From: a bacterium
GTDB taxonomy: Bacteria > Eisenbacteria > RBG-16-71-46 > CAIMUX01
Direction of reading: 5' to 3'
DNA length: 64,000 nt
Assembly: GCA_030431975.1 (NCBI GenBank)
Contig: JAUIHP010000002.1
Span: 1-64,000, forward strand
The notes under the pieces: model-generated
Databases searched by the model: none
What the model was told of the DNA's origin: nothing
Seen by the model: only the letters and a program-made list of their open reading frames with translations
Position numbers and translations under genes: made by a program
Part shown: piece by piece, positions 7,946 to 17,355 of the stretch
Layout: every line of letters begins with the position of its first letter
Numbering within the stretch: position 1 is the first letter of the stretch

Positions 7946-9744
7946 TTCTTGGCCCCCGCAGCTCCGGCGCCACCTTCCGCGGCGATCAGACCGTCGGCGA
8001 CGGTTTCGGAGTTTCGAATCAGTTCGTCCGCCTTCGTCGGGTCCCCCGGCGCGAAGCGGGCAAAGTCGAGCGCTTCCAGGACCTCGATGGCCGCCTGGAT
8101 CGCGGCCGGTGGACAACCCACGGCCCCGAGTTCGGTCGGGAGCTCATCGCGACGGCGACCGCGAAGCGAGAAGCCGTAGCGATCGCGAAGGAAAGCGGTC
8201 CAGAGTTCTTCCAACCCGGAGAGTTTCTCTTCGGCGCTGCCTCCGGCCCCGGCCAGCTGACGCAGCCCCTTCTTCAGCTTGCCCGGCGCCCGCCGACGCG
8301 CCAACTCGTCCCGGTTCGACAGCTCATGATGGCGACGACGGCGTGTTGCCCAGGCCGCCACCACGGCAGCCAGCGGCAACGAATTCAGTCCCCAAAAGAC
8401 CCCCGAGGACCAGAGCCCGCCACCCCCTCCTTGGGAAAGACGGGTCGTACTCCGGATCGTCCGCAGATCTCGACCCAGTCGCTCGACGATTCCGTCCGTC
8501 AAGCCTTCGGCGCCTCCCGGAAGCACGTTGACGAAGAGGGTGTCGCCGCTCAGCTGCTCGTAGCGACCCCGTCCCGTTCGGAAGTAGGACATGGTCGGCG
8601 GCGGAATCATGAGCTGCCCGGTCGTTTCCGGAACGAGGACCAGCTTGAATGTCTTGCGACCGCCCAGACGGTCCTGGTTTTTCGAACGGCTCACCTCGGG
8701 AGCGGCCGGATCGAACGAACGGAAGCTCGGCGGTTCCGGCCAGTTCGGTTGGTCGAGCGCAGAAATGTTCCCGGTACCGTCGACCCGCACTGTCAACGTG
8801 ACGGGCTCGTTCTGTCTCACCTCGGTTTGATCGATGGAAGTCGTCATGCGGAAACGTCCCACTCCCCCACCGAAGTCCGCCGGTTGCGGGCGAGGTAGCG
8901 GATCGACCTGCACCTTGAGCGGGCGGCTCCGCAGCATGACCTCGCGCTCCTCGAAGATGCCGAAGATGTCGAAGCGGTCGCGACGACGGCGGTTCCGGTC
9001 CTGCACCACGCAACGAAGCCTGGCCGGACCGATCTCCAGCTCACCGGTCTGGGTCGGAAAGAGCGCGTAGACCAACTCGGTCACCTGGTAGCTGCGTCCC
9101 CCGACCCGCGCCGTACTCGTTCGTTGAGGCGGAATCTCTTCTCTCAGGAACCCTTTCGTCGTCGGAGGCTCCTCCAGCTGCGTCTCGCGAACGATGAAGC
9201 CCGCCGCCTGATAGAATTTCAGACGCAGCGTGACCTGCTCACCGAGATAGACCTTTGCGTCGTCGACGGAAGCTTCGACGAAGATGAGCCCGTCCTCCGC
9301 CGATTCGGGGCGGCTGGCATCCGGAGCACCGGGACGGCTACCGGGCGACTGCCCCACCGCAGCGACCGAAAGTTTGACCGCCGGGCTCCGCTTCGTCGAT
9401 CCGTTGATACCGACTTCGATCGGACCGATCTCGTAGTTGCCCACCTTCTCGGCGGTGACCACGTAGTTGAACGTGATGGAACGGCTCATCCGCCCGTTGA
9501 CGGAGGAAAAACTGGTTTGCTGCCCAGCCCGGCGGAAGCGGAGTCCTTCGACCGGCGGCAGTCGCGGCTCACGGTCGACTTCAGTGGCCCCTTCCAAGGT
9601 AACGCTCAGTTCGGCGCGCTGTCCGACCTCGACCGCTTCCGGACGAATCGTGACCTGGACCTCTTGTGCCCGGACCGGACCGGCACTGAGTCCCAGGAGG
9701 AGGAAGATCCAAAGCGCATTGAGAGATCGGTAGCCCATCCTCAC
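7942..9744 (-). CDS. batD: BatD-like protein (oxygen tolerance family)
   Basis: A 600-residue exported, membrane-anchored protein. After a signal peptide (cleavage likely near VRAQEVQ) it has several immunoglobulin-like beta domains, with the typical BatD opening of 'V.I.P..V..GQ..ELSVTLEGA' and the FNYVVTAEKVGNYEIGPIEV strand pair. A transmembrane helix near residue 460 (SLPLAAVVAAWAT) is followed by a basic cytoplasmic helical domain with a DUF4381-like feel. The start is a GTG at 9744 overlapping the preceding gene's TGA; an ATG two codons downstream is equally possible. It sits between the batB-batC fusion and batE, as expected for the operon. Confidence 0.9.
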   Translation of the reverse strand: MRMGYRSLNALWIFLLLGLSAGPVRAQEVQVTIRPEAVEVGQRAELSVTLEGATEVDREPRLPPVEGLRFRRAGQQTSFSSVNGRMSRSITFNYVVTAEKVGNYEIGPIEVGINGSTKRSPAVKLSVAAVGQSPGSRPGAPDASRPESAEDGLIFVEASVDDAKVYLGEQVTLRLKFYQAAGFIVRETQLEEPPTTKGFLREEIPPQRTSTARVGGRSYQVTELVYALFPTQTGELEIGPARLRCVVQDRNRRRRDRFDIFGIFEEREVMLRSRPLKVQVDPLPRPQPADFGGGVGRFRMTTSIDQTEVRQNEPVTLTVRVDGTGNISALDQPNWPEPPSFRSFDPAAPEVSRSKNQDRLGGRKTFKLVLVPETTGQLMIPPPTMSYFRTGRGRYEQLSGDTLFVNVLPGGAEGLTDGIVERLGRDLRTIRSTTRLSQGGGGGLWSSGVFWGLNSLPLAAVVAAWATRRRRHHELSNRDELARRRAPGKLKKGLRQLAGAGGSAEEKLSGLEELWTAFLRDRYGFSLRGRRRDELPTELGAVGCPPAAIQAAIEVLEALDFARFAPGDPTKADELIRNSETVADGLIAAEGGAGAAGAKK

Positions 9745-11714
9745 CAGTCCTTCTCCACCTTGCGCGTCTTCGCCTTTGCTTTCATTCGCTCCTGCTGCAG
9801 CTGCATTTCCTGCTGGCCGAGCGCTTCCAAGAGTCGCAGAGCCTCCTGCGGCGGGATCTTGGGAGGAGGCTGTTGTTCCTGAGGTGACTGTCCCTGGGAA
9901 TCCTGCTCGTCCTGCTGCTGCGGGTCCTGGTCCTGTGGGTTTCCGTTCTGATCCGGGTCTTGCTGGTCTTCGTTCTCGGAGTCCTGGTTCTGCTGATCCT
10001 GCTGATCCTGATTCTGCTGGTCCTGGTTTTGTTGATCTTGCTGCTGCTGATCCTGCTCGTCCTGGTTCTGCTGATCCTGGTTCTGCTGATCCTGGTTCTG
10101 CTGGTCCTGCTGGTCTTGTTGATCCTGATTCTGTTGGTCCTGATCCTGTTGGTCCTGGTTTTCCTGATCTTCCTGATCCTGTTGATCCTGATTCTGTTGG
10201 TCGCTCTGCTGCTGACTCGAGTCGGGCGGTGACTCCTGCAGAATACGGTCGATGATCTCGAAGTTCGTTTTCGCGTCACGGTCGGACGGGTTGTGCAGAA
10301 GCGACATGCGGAAGGACTCGCGCGCGGCTTCCAGATCACCCTGACGGACCTGCGTGTTGCCCAGGTTGTAAAGCGCCTTCGACCGAAGGAGAGGATCCTC
10401 GCTACGAAGTGCGCGTTGCAGCGCGGACGTCGCGGGATCGAGTTCGCGCGTCTGATGAAGTGTTGTTCCCAGGTTGAAGTCGGCGCGGGCGTCCTCCGGA
10501 TTCTCGCGCGAGTACTCTTCGTAGTAGTCGCGGGCTTCCTGATAGTTGCCGTCTTCGTAGGCCTGCGTTCCCGTGTCGGCCCAGGCTGTTCCCGCGCCCA
10601 TCCCCAACCCGAGAAGAAGTCCGGCCACCATCAGGAAACGAAGCGCAGATCCGACCCAACCGCAAAGCGGAAGAAACAACAGGGCGGCCGCACTCAGCCG
10701 ACGAACGGCCGCTCCGCGACGGCGCCGGTTGGCGATCAACCATTCCAACAGAAGCAGGCCCAAAGCCACCGCGACGAAATACCCGTACCGGTCCTCGTAC
10801 TCCGTGGCCCAACCGCCTTCCAACTCTCGCTCCTCCATGGAAGAGATCTCCGCGTACAGACGGTCGAGCGCGAGCCCGGCCGACGTCCCGTCGAAGTAGC
10901 GACCTCCCGTCTCACGACAGATCCGGTTCAGTGCCTCCGCGTCACAGCGACTCAGAATGGCCTCACCATTCTGGTCTCTTTTGTAGTCGCGCAGATTCCC
11001 TTGTGCATCCCGAATGGGAATCGGCTCTCCCTGCTCCGTCCCGATGCCGACCGCAAAGATGCGCACACCCTTCTCACCCGCGGCCCGCGCCGCTTCCATC
11101 ATTTCGCCCTCGTGGTCTTCTCCGTCGGTGATCAGAACGAGAGCCTTGAACTTGTCATCGTCCGTCTCGTAGGCGTCGGCCGCGACGTCGACCGCACGCG
11201 AGATCGCGGTTCCAGGAATCGGGACGAGGCCTGTGTCCATGAAGCGAAGGAACATCCGCGCTGCTGCATAGTCCAGAGTTAGAGGACATTGAACGAAGGC
11301 GTCGCCGGAAAAGGCAATGAGACCGATACGGTCGCCGCGCAGGCGTTCGATCAACGAACCAATCTCCTGCTTGGCGCGCGTGATGCGGTTCGGTTTCAGG
11401 TCCTCGGCCAACATCGACTCCGAGACGTCGAGCGCGACCATGACGTCGATCCCCGAGCGCTCCACGGCCACGACCTTGCTTCCAATCTGCGGACGTGCCG
11501 CCGCGACGATGAGCAAGGTCAGAGCCAGGAGGAGAAGTACACCCTTCACATACGGCGCCCAACCACGACGTTCCGGGACCATCCGCGTCCACAAACCGCG
11601 ATCGCACCACGCCCCGAGCTGCGCTTCCGTCCGACGAATCCGCCAAAGCAGAATCGCGAACAGAATCGGGACCAGCCAGAGCAGGTGCAACCAAAGGGGC
11701 GCTCCAAACCTCAT
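9741..11714 (-). CDS. batB: BatB-BatC fusion: von Willebrand A domain plus TPR with Gln/Asp-rich tail
   Basis: This 657-residue protein joins two usually separate Bat components. Residues ~1-330 are BatB: two membrane helices, a VWA domain whose metal site is DVSES (in MVALDVSESM), and a third helix. A further helix near 365-385 opens the BatC part, which has TPR repeats (ADFNLGTTLHQ, SKALYNLGNTQVRQGD), a very long run built of Gln, Asp and Asn, and the conserved end PPQEALRLLEALGQQEMQ. Gln/Asp-rich tails are common in BatC proteins. The ATG at 11714 has GGAGG six bases upstream, and it overlaps the batA stop by four bases. Confidence 0.9.
   Translation of the reverse strand: MRFGAPLWLHLLWLVPILFAILLWRIRRTEAQLGAWCDRGLWTRMVPERRGWAPYVKGVLLLLALTLLIVAAARPQIGSKVVAVERSGIDVMVALDVSESMLAEDLKPNRITRAKQEIGSLIERLRGDRIGLIAFSGDAFVQCPLTLDYAAARMFLRFMDTGLVPIPGTAISRAVDVAADAYETDDDKFKALVLITDGEDHEGEMMEAARAAGEKGVRIFAVGIGTEQGEPIPIRDAQGNLRDYKRDQNGEAILSRCDAEALNRICRETGGRYFDGTSAGLALDRLYAEISSMEERELEGGWATEYEDRYGYFVAVALGLLLLEWLIANRRRRGAAVRRLSAAALLFLPLCGWVGSALRFLMVAGLLLGLGMGAGTAWADTGTQAYEDGNYQEARDYYEEYSRENPEDARADFNLGTTLHQTRELDPATSALQRALRSEDPLLRSKALYNLGNTQVRQGDLEAARESFRMSLLHNPSDRDAKTNFEIIDRILQESPPDSSQQQSDQQNQDQQDQEDQENQDQQDQDQQNQDQQDQQDQQNQDQQNQDQQNQDEQDQQQQDQQNQDQQNQDQQDQQNQDSENEDQQDPDQNGNPQDQDPQQQDEQDSQGQSPQEQQPPPKIPPQEALRLLEALGQQEMQLQQERMKAKAKTRKVEKDW
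9958..10206. repeat. Imperfect triplet/hexamer repeat encoding a Gln/Asp/Asn run
   Basis: A dense array of CTGCTGGTCCTG-like words (minus strand CAGGACCAG) codes for the QNQDQQDQ tail of the BatB-BatC fusion. Variation among codons shows it is older or under codon-level selection compared with the exact 12-bp array in the amidohydrolase gene. Confidence 0.85.
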
Positions 11715-12697
11715 GGAAGCCTCCGGAGCGCGGTCCAGGAACCGAGCAGTTCCAGGAGCAGAAGTCCCAATGCCGGCAGGACGAGGAAGATGCCGACGTC
11801 CGAGTAGTTGACCCACTCCCGCGTCTCGACCACGGTCTTTTCCATCGCGTCGATGCGGGCGTAGATCCCGGTCAAAGCTTCCGCATCCGTCGCGCGGAAG
11901 TAGCGGCCGCCCGTGATCTCGGCGATCTCCGTCAGAGTTTCGTCATCGACCTGCGCCGGCATCGAAACGTAACGGGTTCCAAAGACCGGGTCCTCGACCG
12001 GGAACGGAGCTTCGTCGAGATCGCCGACCCCGATCGTGTAGACACGGATTCCCAACGACTGCGCAAGCTCGGCTGAGGTAATCGGATCGATCGTGCCCGC
12101 GTTGTTGCGGCCGTCTGTAAGCAGGATGAGGACACGGCTCGCTCCGTCCACGTCCTTCAGGCGGTTGACCCCGTTGGCGATGGCCATCCCGATCGCCGTA
12201 CCGTCCTGAATGTCTCCGAAGTCGATGTCTTCGACCAACCGGTCGATGACCGCGTAGTCGGTTGTCAAAGGACACTGCGTGTAGCTATTGGAGGCGAAGA
12301 CGACCAACCCGATCCGGTCGGTACGTCGTCCCGCAATGAACTTCTTGGCCTCCTGCTTCGCAACGAAGAGCCGGTTGTTCGGCTGAAAATCCTCGGCCTT
12401 CATACTCGACGAGATGTCGATGGCCAGAACGATGTCGATCCCTTCGCTCGTCACTTCGATCTGCCGGTCGCCGGTCCGCGGACGCGCCAAAGCCACGACC
12501 AGAAGAAGGAGCGCACAAAGCCGAACCCAGGGAAGCGCGCGCCACGCCCAGGTGCGCCAGGTCCGTCGGGAGGGCAGCGCACTCAGGCTCGAGAACGCCA
12601 CCGGCGCCTCCATGCGACGGCCGCGCCAGTAGCGCCAAGCCAGAAAGAGTGGCGGCAGGATCAGTAGCCAGAGGAGTTGGGGGTGAGCAAAGGTCAT
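11711..12697 (-). CDS. batA: BatA: membrane-anchored von Willebrand A domain protein
   Basis: A 328-residue protein with two N-terminal transmembrane helices (residues ~5-22 and 50-70), a VWA domain (about 85-285) and a final helix (about 300-320). The MIDAS metal-binding site is DISSSM in IVLAIDISSSMKAEDF, followed by the threonine of GTAIG and the aspartate of LLTDGRNN. It is the standard partner of BatB, and VWA proteins generally work together with MoxR-type ATPases such as the one upstream. The ATG at 12697 follows GGGGAGAG; a longer open frame upstream is only the other-frame read of the preceding gene. The stop overlaps the batB-batC start. Confidence 0.93.
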   Translation of the reverse strand: MTFAHPQLLWLLILPPLFLAWRYWRGRRMEAPVAFSSLSALPSRRTWRTWAWRALPWVRLCALLLLVVALARPRTGDRQIEVTSEGIDIVLAIDISSSMKAEDFQPNNRLFVAKQEAKKFIAGRRTDRIGLVVFASNSYTQCPLTTDYAVIDRLVEDIDFGDIQDGTAIGMAIANGVNRLKDVDGASRVLILLTDGRNNAGTIDPITSAELAQSLGIRVYTIGVGDLDEAPFPVEDPVFGTRYVSMPAQVDDETLTEIAEITGGRYFRATDAEALTGIYARIDAMEKTVVETREWVNYSDVGIFLVLPALGLLLLELLGSWTALRRLP

Positions 12698-13806
12698 CGG
12701 CTCTCCCCCTGTTCGTTTCCTTGTGCAAGCCGAGGGGTGTTGGGCGGGGCGTAGGTCGGAGTATCGCCCGAGGCGTTGGCCGGGGCGTTGGCTGGCACCC
12801 TCGACTCGACTTCCAACGCAGCGTGGACGGTCCGTGTCGTTTCCTCGACCCACTCCTCTGCCTTCCGGGTCGCCTCTTCCGCGTCTTCCATCAGCTTTTC
12901 CACCCGCGCAAACTTGACGAGGTCCGTTTCCGCCAACCAGCTTCCAAGAGTGTCCGCCTGGGAGACATCGACGTGGCGATGCGTCCGAGCCCGCTCCAGG
13001 ATCTCGCGTCGTGTCTCTTCCATCGCGGGAATACCGAAGCGTCCCTCTACATACTGCCGCAGCAGCATCGAAAGGCGCGCGTAGTACTCCTTGAACTCTC
13101 CGCGTTCGAGAATCTCTTCCCCACGCAACGCATCCAGCCCTTCGCGGAAGGCAATCTCCGGCGGGAGCACCGGTTTGACCGGGGCCAATGACGGAACCGC
13201 CACCGTTTGTTGCTGTCGCCGCTTCCTGAGCCACCACCGCGTCAGGTAGTAGGCCGCCGCCATGAGCGCGAGAAACGGAATGATCCAAAGCCACCACCGG
13301 GACGGCTCCAGTTGGACAACTCTCTTGACGTCCCGCAGCTGTCCCAACGCCGCCTGCGGATCGGCCACGCTGAACGTGTCGGGAAGAACGCTGGGGACCC
13401 AAGCGAACTGTACCGTCGTGTACGCGACCAACGTCTCCCCTTCCGCAGGAACCCAAAGCAGCGGCAACGGCGGCAGGGACACGACACCCGTTTGGAACGT
13501 GGTCATCCGAACCCGTTTGCGGATACCGGCCCGATCCGAATCTCCGGTGAACGGTTCTTCGAGAACGGAGGTGACGACCCAAGGTCCGATCGAGTCCTCG
13601 ATCGCAGGGAAGATCAGGTCACCTCCCGTCGGCCCCGCGGCTTCGAGAAGAAGTTCGACCGGGTCTCCGATGGTCAGAGTGTCGGGTGCCATCTCGGCCC
13701 GGAACCGCAAGTCTGCGGACGGAGTCCACTCGGCCAGAACCGACGGCGCGACAACGAGAGTCAACAGCAGGACCCAGGACATCACCATTTCCGCGCGCCC
13801 ACTCAC
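12694..13806 (-). CDS. BatD/DUF4381-like membrane protein of the Bat operon
   Basis: A 370-residue protein: signal peptide (VMSWVLLLTLVVAPSVLA), one beta-sandwich domain (about 28-165) resembling a BatD module, a transmembrane helix (about 170-195) and a helical cytoplasmic region (PPEIAFREGLDALRGEEIL onward) like that of DUF4381 proteins. Its position between the DUF58 and batA genes is typical for such a component. The C-terminus ends in a short Pro-Ala-Asn-rich repeat. The GTG at 13806 has GGAGG nine bases upstream and lies one base after the DUF58 stop; the 3' end overlaps batA by four bases. Confidence 0.78.
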   Translation of the reverse strand: MSGRAEMVMSWVLLLTLVVAPSVLAEWTPSADLRFRAEMAPDTLTIGDPVELLLEAAGPTGGDLIFPAIEDSIGPWVVTSVLEEPFTGDSDRAGIRKRVRMTTFQTGVVSLPPLPLLWVPAEGETLVAYTTVQFAWVPSVLPDTFSVADPQAALGQLRDVKRVVQLEPSRWWLWIIPFLALMAAAYYLTRWWLRKRRQQQTVAVPSLAPVKPVLPPEIAFREGLDALRGEEILERGEFKEYYARLSMLLRQYVEGRFGIPAMEETRREILERARTHRHVDVSQADTLGSWLAETDLVKFARVEKLMEDAEEATRKAEEWVEETTRTVHAALEVESRVPANAPANASGDTPTYAPPNTPRLAQGNEQGESR

Positions 13807-13807
13807 C

Positions 13808-14818
13808 TCAGCGCCCCTCCGACCGGCGCTTGGCCCGCATCTGGAAATAGCGATGCATCGGTTGGATCAGGTCCTGATCCGTTCGCAGAAAGATCGGATG
13901 GGCTTTCGTCTGCCGCATTTTCTCCGGCAGCTCTTCCTCGACCCGGCGTTCGAAGCGAGCCCGGTGTTCCTTCCGCACAGCGGCGTCACTCGTATCCAGC
14001 AGACGCCGTTCGCCGGTCTCCAGATCCTCGACCTCGACCAAGCCGACGTCGGGCAACTCCGCCTCGCTCGGGTCGACGAGGACGATCGGGATGACATCGT
14101 GACGACGCGCGGTCACGGCCAATGCGGTCTCGTACCCGTCGTCCATGAAGTCGGAGAGGACGAAGACGATGCTGCGGCGCTTTTGTATGCGGGCAACCAA
14201 TTCGAGCCCGGCGGCCAAAGACGTGCGTCGTCCCTCCGGGCGTCCGAAGAGAACTTCCCGAACGACTCGCAGAACGTGACTTCGCCCCTTGCCCGGCGGC
14301 ACCCATTTTTCGACCTGGTCGGTAACCATGCAGCAGCCGACCTTGTCACCGTTCGAGATCGCGGAAAACGCGAGGACGGCGACCAACTCGGCCTGCACCT
14401 CGGCGCGGGTGCGCCCGCGTGAACCGAAACGGGTCGAACCCGACTGGTCGACGATGAAAACGACCGACAACTCCCGCTCTTCATGGAAGATCTTGACGTA
14501 GGGATGGCGCATCCGCGCGCTGACGTTGCGGTCGATGGTGCGAATGTCATCGCCGGGGACGTACTCGCGCACTTCGGAAAACTCGATGCCCTGTCCCTTG
14601 AAGGCCGAGTGGTATTCCCCGCCGAAAATATCCTGCACGAGTTTGCGACTTCCGAGTTCGATGCGGCGCACGCCCCGAAGGATTCGTAGCGCGGCTTCTT
14701 CGTCGCTCTCGCTCTCGGCGACGCGGGCCGCTTCCGACGCCCACCAAAGGTCGTCACCGCCCTTGCGCTTCCGATCCGGAGTCGTCGCCTCGTCTTCGCT
14801 GTTGCTGGCTCGTTTCAT
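13808..14818 (-). CDS. DUF58 family protein (VWA-like, MoxR partner)
   Basis: A soluble 336-residue DUF58 protein. The family motif is at residues ~75-110 (GQGIEFSEVREYVPGDDIRTIDRNVSARM), shortened here to its key parts: GIEFSEVREY, PGDD, and IDW-like IDRN. A VWA-like fold follows, with DQSGS as the metal-site loop and SDFMDD later. DUF58 genes almost always accompany moxR, and the product is thought to be a cofactor or substrate adaptor of the ATPase. The ATG at 14818 has GAGG five bases upstream. It is 11 bases after moxR and one base before the next gene. Confidence 0.9.
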   Translation of the reverse strand: MKRASNSEDEATTPDRKRKGGDDLWWASEAARVAESESDEEAALRILRGVRRIELGSRKLVQDIFGGEYHSAFKGQGIEFSEVREYVPGDDIRTIDRNVSARMRHPYVKIFHEERELSVVFIVDQSGSTRFGSRGRTRAEVQAELVAVLAFSAISNGDKVGCCMVTDQVEKWVPPGKGRSHVLRVVREVLFGRPEGRRTSLAAGLELVARIQKRRSIVFVLSDFMDDGYETALAVTARRHDVIPIVLVDPSEAELPDVGLVEVEDLETGERRLLDTSDAAVRKEHRARFERRVEEELPEKMRQTKAHPIFLRTDQDLIQPMHRYFQMRAKRRSEGR

Positions 14819-14829
14819 CCCGACCTCGC

Positions 14830-15816
14830 CTACGGAACGGCGACAGTGTCGAGGATCTTCCGGGCCAGATCTTCCGAAGTGACCTCTTTGGCCTCGGCCT
14901 CGTAGGTGACCAGGATGCGGTGACGGAAAATGTCGAGAGCCAGAGCCTTGACGTCTTCCGGTGTAACGTAGGCGCGTCCCTGAAGGAAGGCGTGCGCCTT
15001 GGCCGCTTGCAGCAGGAAGAGACCGGCCCGAGGCGAGGCCCCGAACGCGATCAATTCTTTCACGGACAGCCCGTAGTCCTGCGGATGTCGCGTCGCGCCG
15101 ACAAGATCCAACACGTACTCACGAATCTTGTCGTCGACGTAGATCATGCGCACCGCGTCCCGCGCGCGCTGCAAGGTCTCGGCGTTCGCCACCGGCCGCA
15201 CTTCCGGAAGCTTCGCTCCCGACATCTGCTCGAGGATCTGACGCTCTTCGTCCTTGGTCGGATACTCCACCCGCAGCTTCAGCATGAAGCGGTCGACCTG
15301 AGCTTCGGGCAGCGGATACGTCCCTTCCTGCTCGATCGGATTCTGTGTCGCCATGACAAGGAAAGGCTTGGGCAGGGTGAAGGTTTCCTGTCCGATCGTG
15401 ACCTGCTTTTCCTGCATGGCTTCCAGCAGCGCAGACTGAACCTTGGCCGGCGCCCGGTTGATCTCATCGGCAAGGACGACACTGGCGAAGATCGGCCCAC
15501 GACGGGTTTCGAAGTCACCCGTCTTCGGGTTGTAGACCAGGGTCCCGGTGAGGTCGGCCGGGAGAAGGTCGGGTGTGAACTGCACGCGCGAAAAGGGAAC
15601 GTCCAGCGCGTCGGCCAGGGTCTTTACAGAAAGCGTCTTGGCGAGCCCCGGTACGCCTTCCAACAGAATGTGCCCGTCGGCGAGTAGCGAGATGACGAGG
15701 CTGGTCTGCAGGTGTCGTTGCCCGACGATGACCTTGCCCATCTCTGCGAGGACGGACTGGACAACACCGGCTTCCGCCTCGATAGCCGACTGGATCTCCC
15801 GAATCTCCGGATGCAA
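14830..15816 (-). CDS. moxR: MoxR-family AAA+ ATPase
   Basis: A 328-residue MoxR ATPase, the first gene of the Bat cluster. Walker A is GVPGLAKT (residues ~54-61), Walker B is VVLADEINRAPA (~113-124), sensor 1 lies in FLVMATQNPIEQEGTYPLPEAQ, and the C-terminal lid (AFGASPRAG) carries the sensor-2 arginine. MoxR proteins are chaperone-like remodelers that act with VWA proteins to mature or insert partners. The start is a TTG at 15816, supported by AGGA seven bases upstream and by the lack of any other initiator before the conserved N-terminus. The 269-base gap upstream suggests that the operon promoter lies there. Confidence 0.95.
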   Translation of the reverse strand: MHPEIREIQSAIEAEAGVVQSVLAEMGKVIVGQRHLQTSLVISLLADGHILLEGVPGLAKTLSVKTLADALDVPFSRVQFTPDLLPADLTGTLVYNPKTGDFETRRGPIFASVVLADEINRAPAKVQSALLEAMQEKQVTIGQETFTLPKPFLVMATQNPIEQEGTYPLPEAQVDRFMLKLRVEYPTKDEERQILEQMSGAKLPEVRPVANAETLQRARDAVRMIYVDDKIREYVLDLVGATRHPQDYGLSVKELIAFGASPRAGLFLLQAAKAHAFLQGRAYVTPEDVKALALDIFRHRILVTYEAEAKEVTSEDLARKILDTVAVP

Positions 15817-15983
15817 AAGCAGTTCCTCCCCTCACTCGATTCCGCCGCGGCCACCCTTGGCTGCGACGCTCTGTCGTGGCGTAACGGACGCCAGTCGTGG
15901 TCGTTCATGCGGGCCCGAAGCCGACGGTTCATCGGTGAGGCCTGATTCGTTTTACGCGCTCTGCTCGTGCAAGTTTCCAACCC

Positions 15984-16017
15984 ATTTGGGGGAACGTAGA
16001 TGCCCCAAATCGGCATC
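15984..16017 (-). other. Two mutually exclusive hairpins downstream of glyA
   Basis: ATTTGGGG (15984-15991) pairs perfectly with CCCCAAAT (16003-16010), while GATGCC (15999-16004) pairs with GGCATC (16012-16017). The stems share bases and cannot form together, as in an attenuator. No U-tract follows on the minus strand. The rest of the 269-base gap between glyA and moxR shows no gene. Confidence 0.4.
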
Positions 16018-16085
16018 TCGCCCGGCCCTGCCAGCCCTGCCGGCAGCGCCGTCCCCGCCGTCCGGAAAGACCGTCGGTGCCCGGG

Positions 16086-17333
16086 CTAGCCCAAATCGGG
16101 ATAGAGAGGAAAGGCCGAGGTCAGTTCCCGCACCTGGCCACGCACTTTTTCGACGACGGCGTCCTCTCCCTGACTGTCCAGCACGTCGGCGATCCAACCG
16201 CCGATCTTGCCCATCTCGGCTTCCTTCATCCCCCGCGTCGTCACGGCCGGGGTCCCGATGCGGATGCCGCTGGTGACGAAGGGCGAGCGTTCGTCGAACG
16301 GAACGGTGTTCTTGTTCGCCGTGATCTCCGCCCCGTCCAGCCAGCGCTCGGCTTTCTTTCCGCTGAAACCATTCTTCGTGAAGTCCAACAGGAAGAGGTG
16401 CGTGTCGGTTCCCCCGGTGACCACGTCGTAGCCGCGGTCCATCAGGGTCTTGGCGAGAGCCTGCGCGTTCTTGACGACCTGCTCCTGATAGGTCCGGAAT
16501 TCCGGTTGGCCGGCCAGCAGGAAGCAGACGGCTTTGGCCGCGATGACGTGCATGAGCGGCCCCCCCTGCATTCCCGGGAATCCGGTCTTGTCGATTCCCG
16601 CCCCGTGCTCTTCGTCACTCAGAATGAATCCACTTCGCGGACCGCGCAGACTCTTGTGCGTGGTCGAGGTCACGATATGCGCGTGCGGCACCGGACTCGG
16701 ATGGACCTTCGCCGCGACGAGTCCGGAGATGTGCGCCATGTCGACCATGAGCTTGGCGCCGACCTCGTCCGCGATCTCCCGGAACTTCGCGAAGTCGAGA
16801 GTGCGGGCATAGGCGCTGGCTCCGGCCACGATCAGTTTCGGCCGATGCTCCAGGGCCTGCTCGCGAACGGTGTCGTAGTTCAGTGTCTTGGTTTCGGGAT
16901 CGACGCCGTAGGCGCCGACGTCGAAGAAACGACCGGAGAAGTTGACGCCGAGCCCATGCGTGAGGTGCCCGCCGTGCGCCAGGTTCAGGCCGAGAATCTT
17001 GTCACCGGGATCGAGAATGGAGAAGTACGCGGTCAGGTTTGCGCTCGCCCCACTGTGCGGTTGCACGTTGGCGTGCTCGGCGCCGAAAAGGTCCTTGGCG
17101 CGTTCGATAGCCAGAGCCTCGACCGTGTCGACATTCGCGCACCCGCCGTAGTAGCGCTTTCCGGGATAGCCCTCGGCGTACTTGTTGGTGAGCACGGACC
17201 CCACCGCTTCGAGAATGGCCGGAGACGTAAAGTTCTCGGACGCGATCAGCTCGATGCCGTGTCTCTGCCGTGAGAGTTCTTCGCCGACAGCATCGGCAAC
17301 CTGCGGATCGACTTCCCTCAGGTGTTCCAACAT
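16086..17333 (-). CDS. glyA: Serine hydroxymethyltransferase
   Basis: A 415-residue PLP enzyme that interconverts serine plus tetrahydrofolate and glycine plus 5,10-methylene-THF, the main entry of one-carbon units. The PLP lysine is Lys227 in [22 protein letters not shown] supplies the Asp/His that contact PLP; the N-terminal IELIASENF and YPGKRYYGG are invariant family motifs. Length is normal. The ATG at 17333 has a strong AAGGAGG site. It lies 22 bases after the phosphatase gene and is probably co-transcribed with it. Other one-carbon genes in the window are purU and the homocysteine methyltransferase/MTHFR. Confidence 0.98.
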   Translation of the reverse strand: MLEHLREVDPQVADAVGEELSRQRHGIELIASENFTSPAILEAVGSVLTNKYAEGYPGKRYYGGCANVDTVEALAIERAKDLFGAEHANVQPHSGASANLTAYFSILDPGDKILGLNLAHGGHLTHGLGVNFSGRFFDVGAYGVDPETKTLNYDTVREQALEHRPKLIVAGASAYARTLDFAKFREIADEVGAKLMVDMAHISGLVAAKVHPSPVPHAHIVTSTTHKSLRGPRSGFILSDEEHGAGIDKTGFPGMQGGPLMHVIAAKAVCFLLAGQPEFRTYQEQVVKNAQALAKTLMDRGYDVVTGGTDTHLFLLDFTKNGFSGKKAERWLDGAEITANKNTVPFDERSPFVTSGIRIGTPAVTTRGMKEAEMGKIGGWIADVLDSQGEDAVVEKVRGQVRELTSAFPLYPDLG

Positions 17334-17355
17334 CGGAAGCCTCCTTGCTAAGGAA

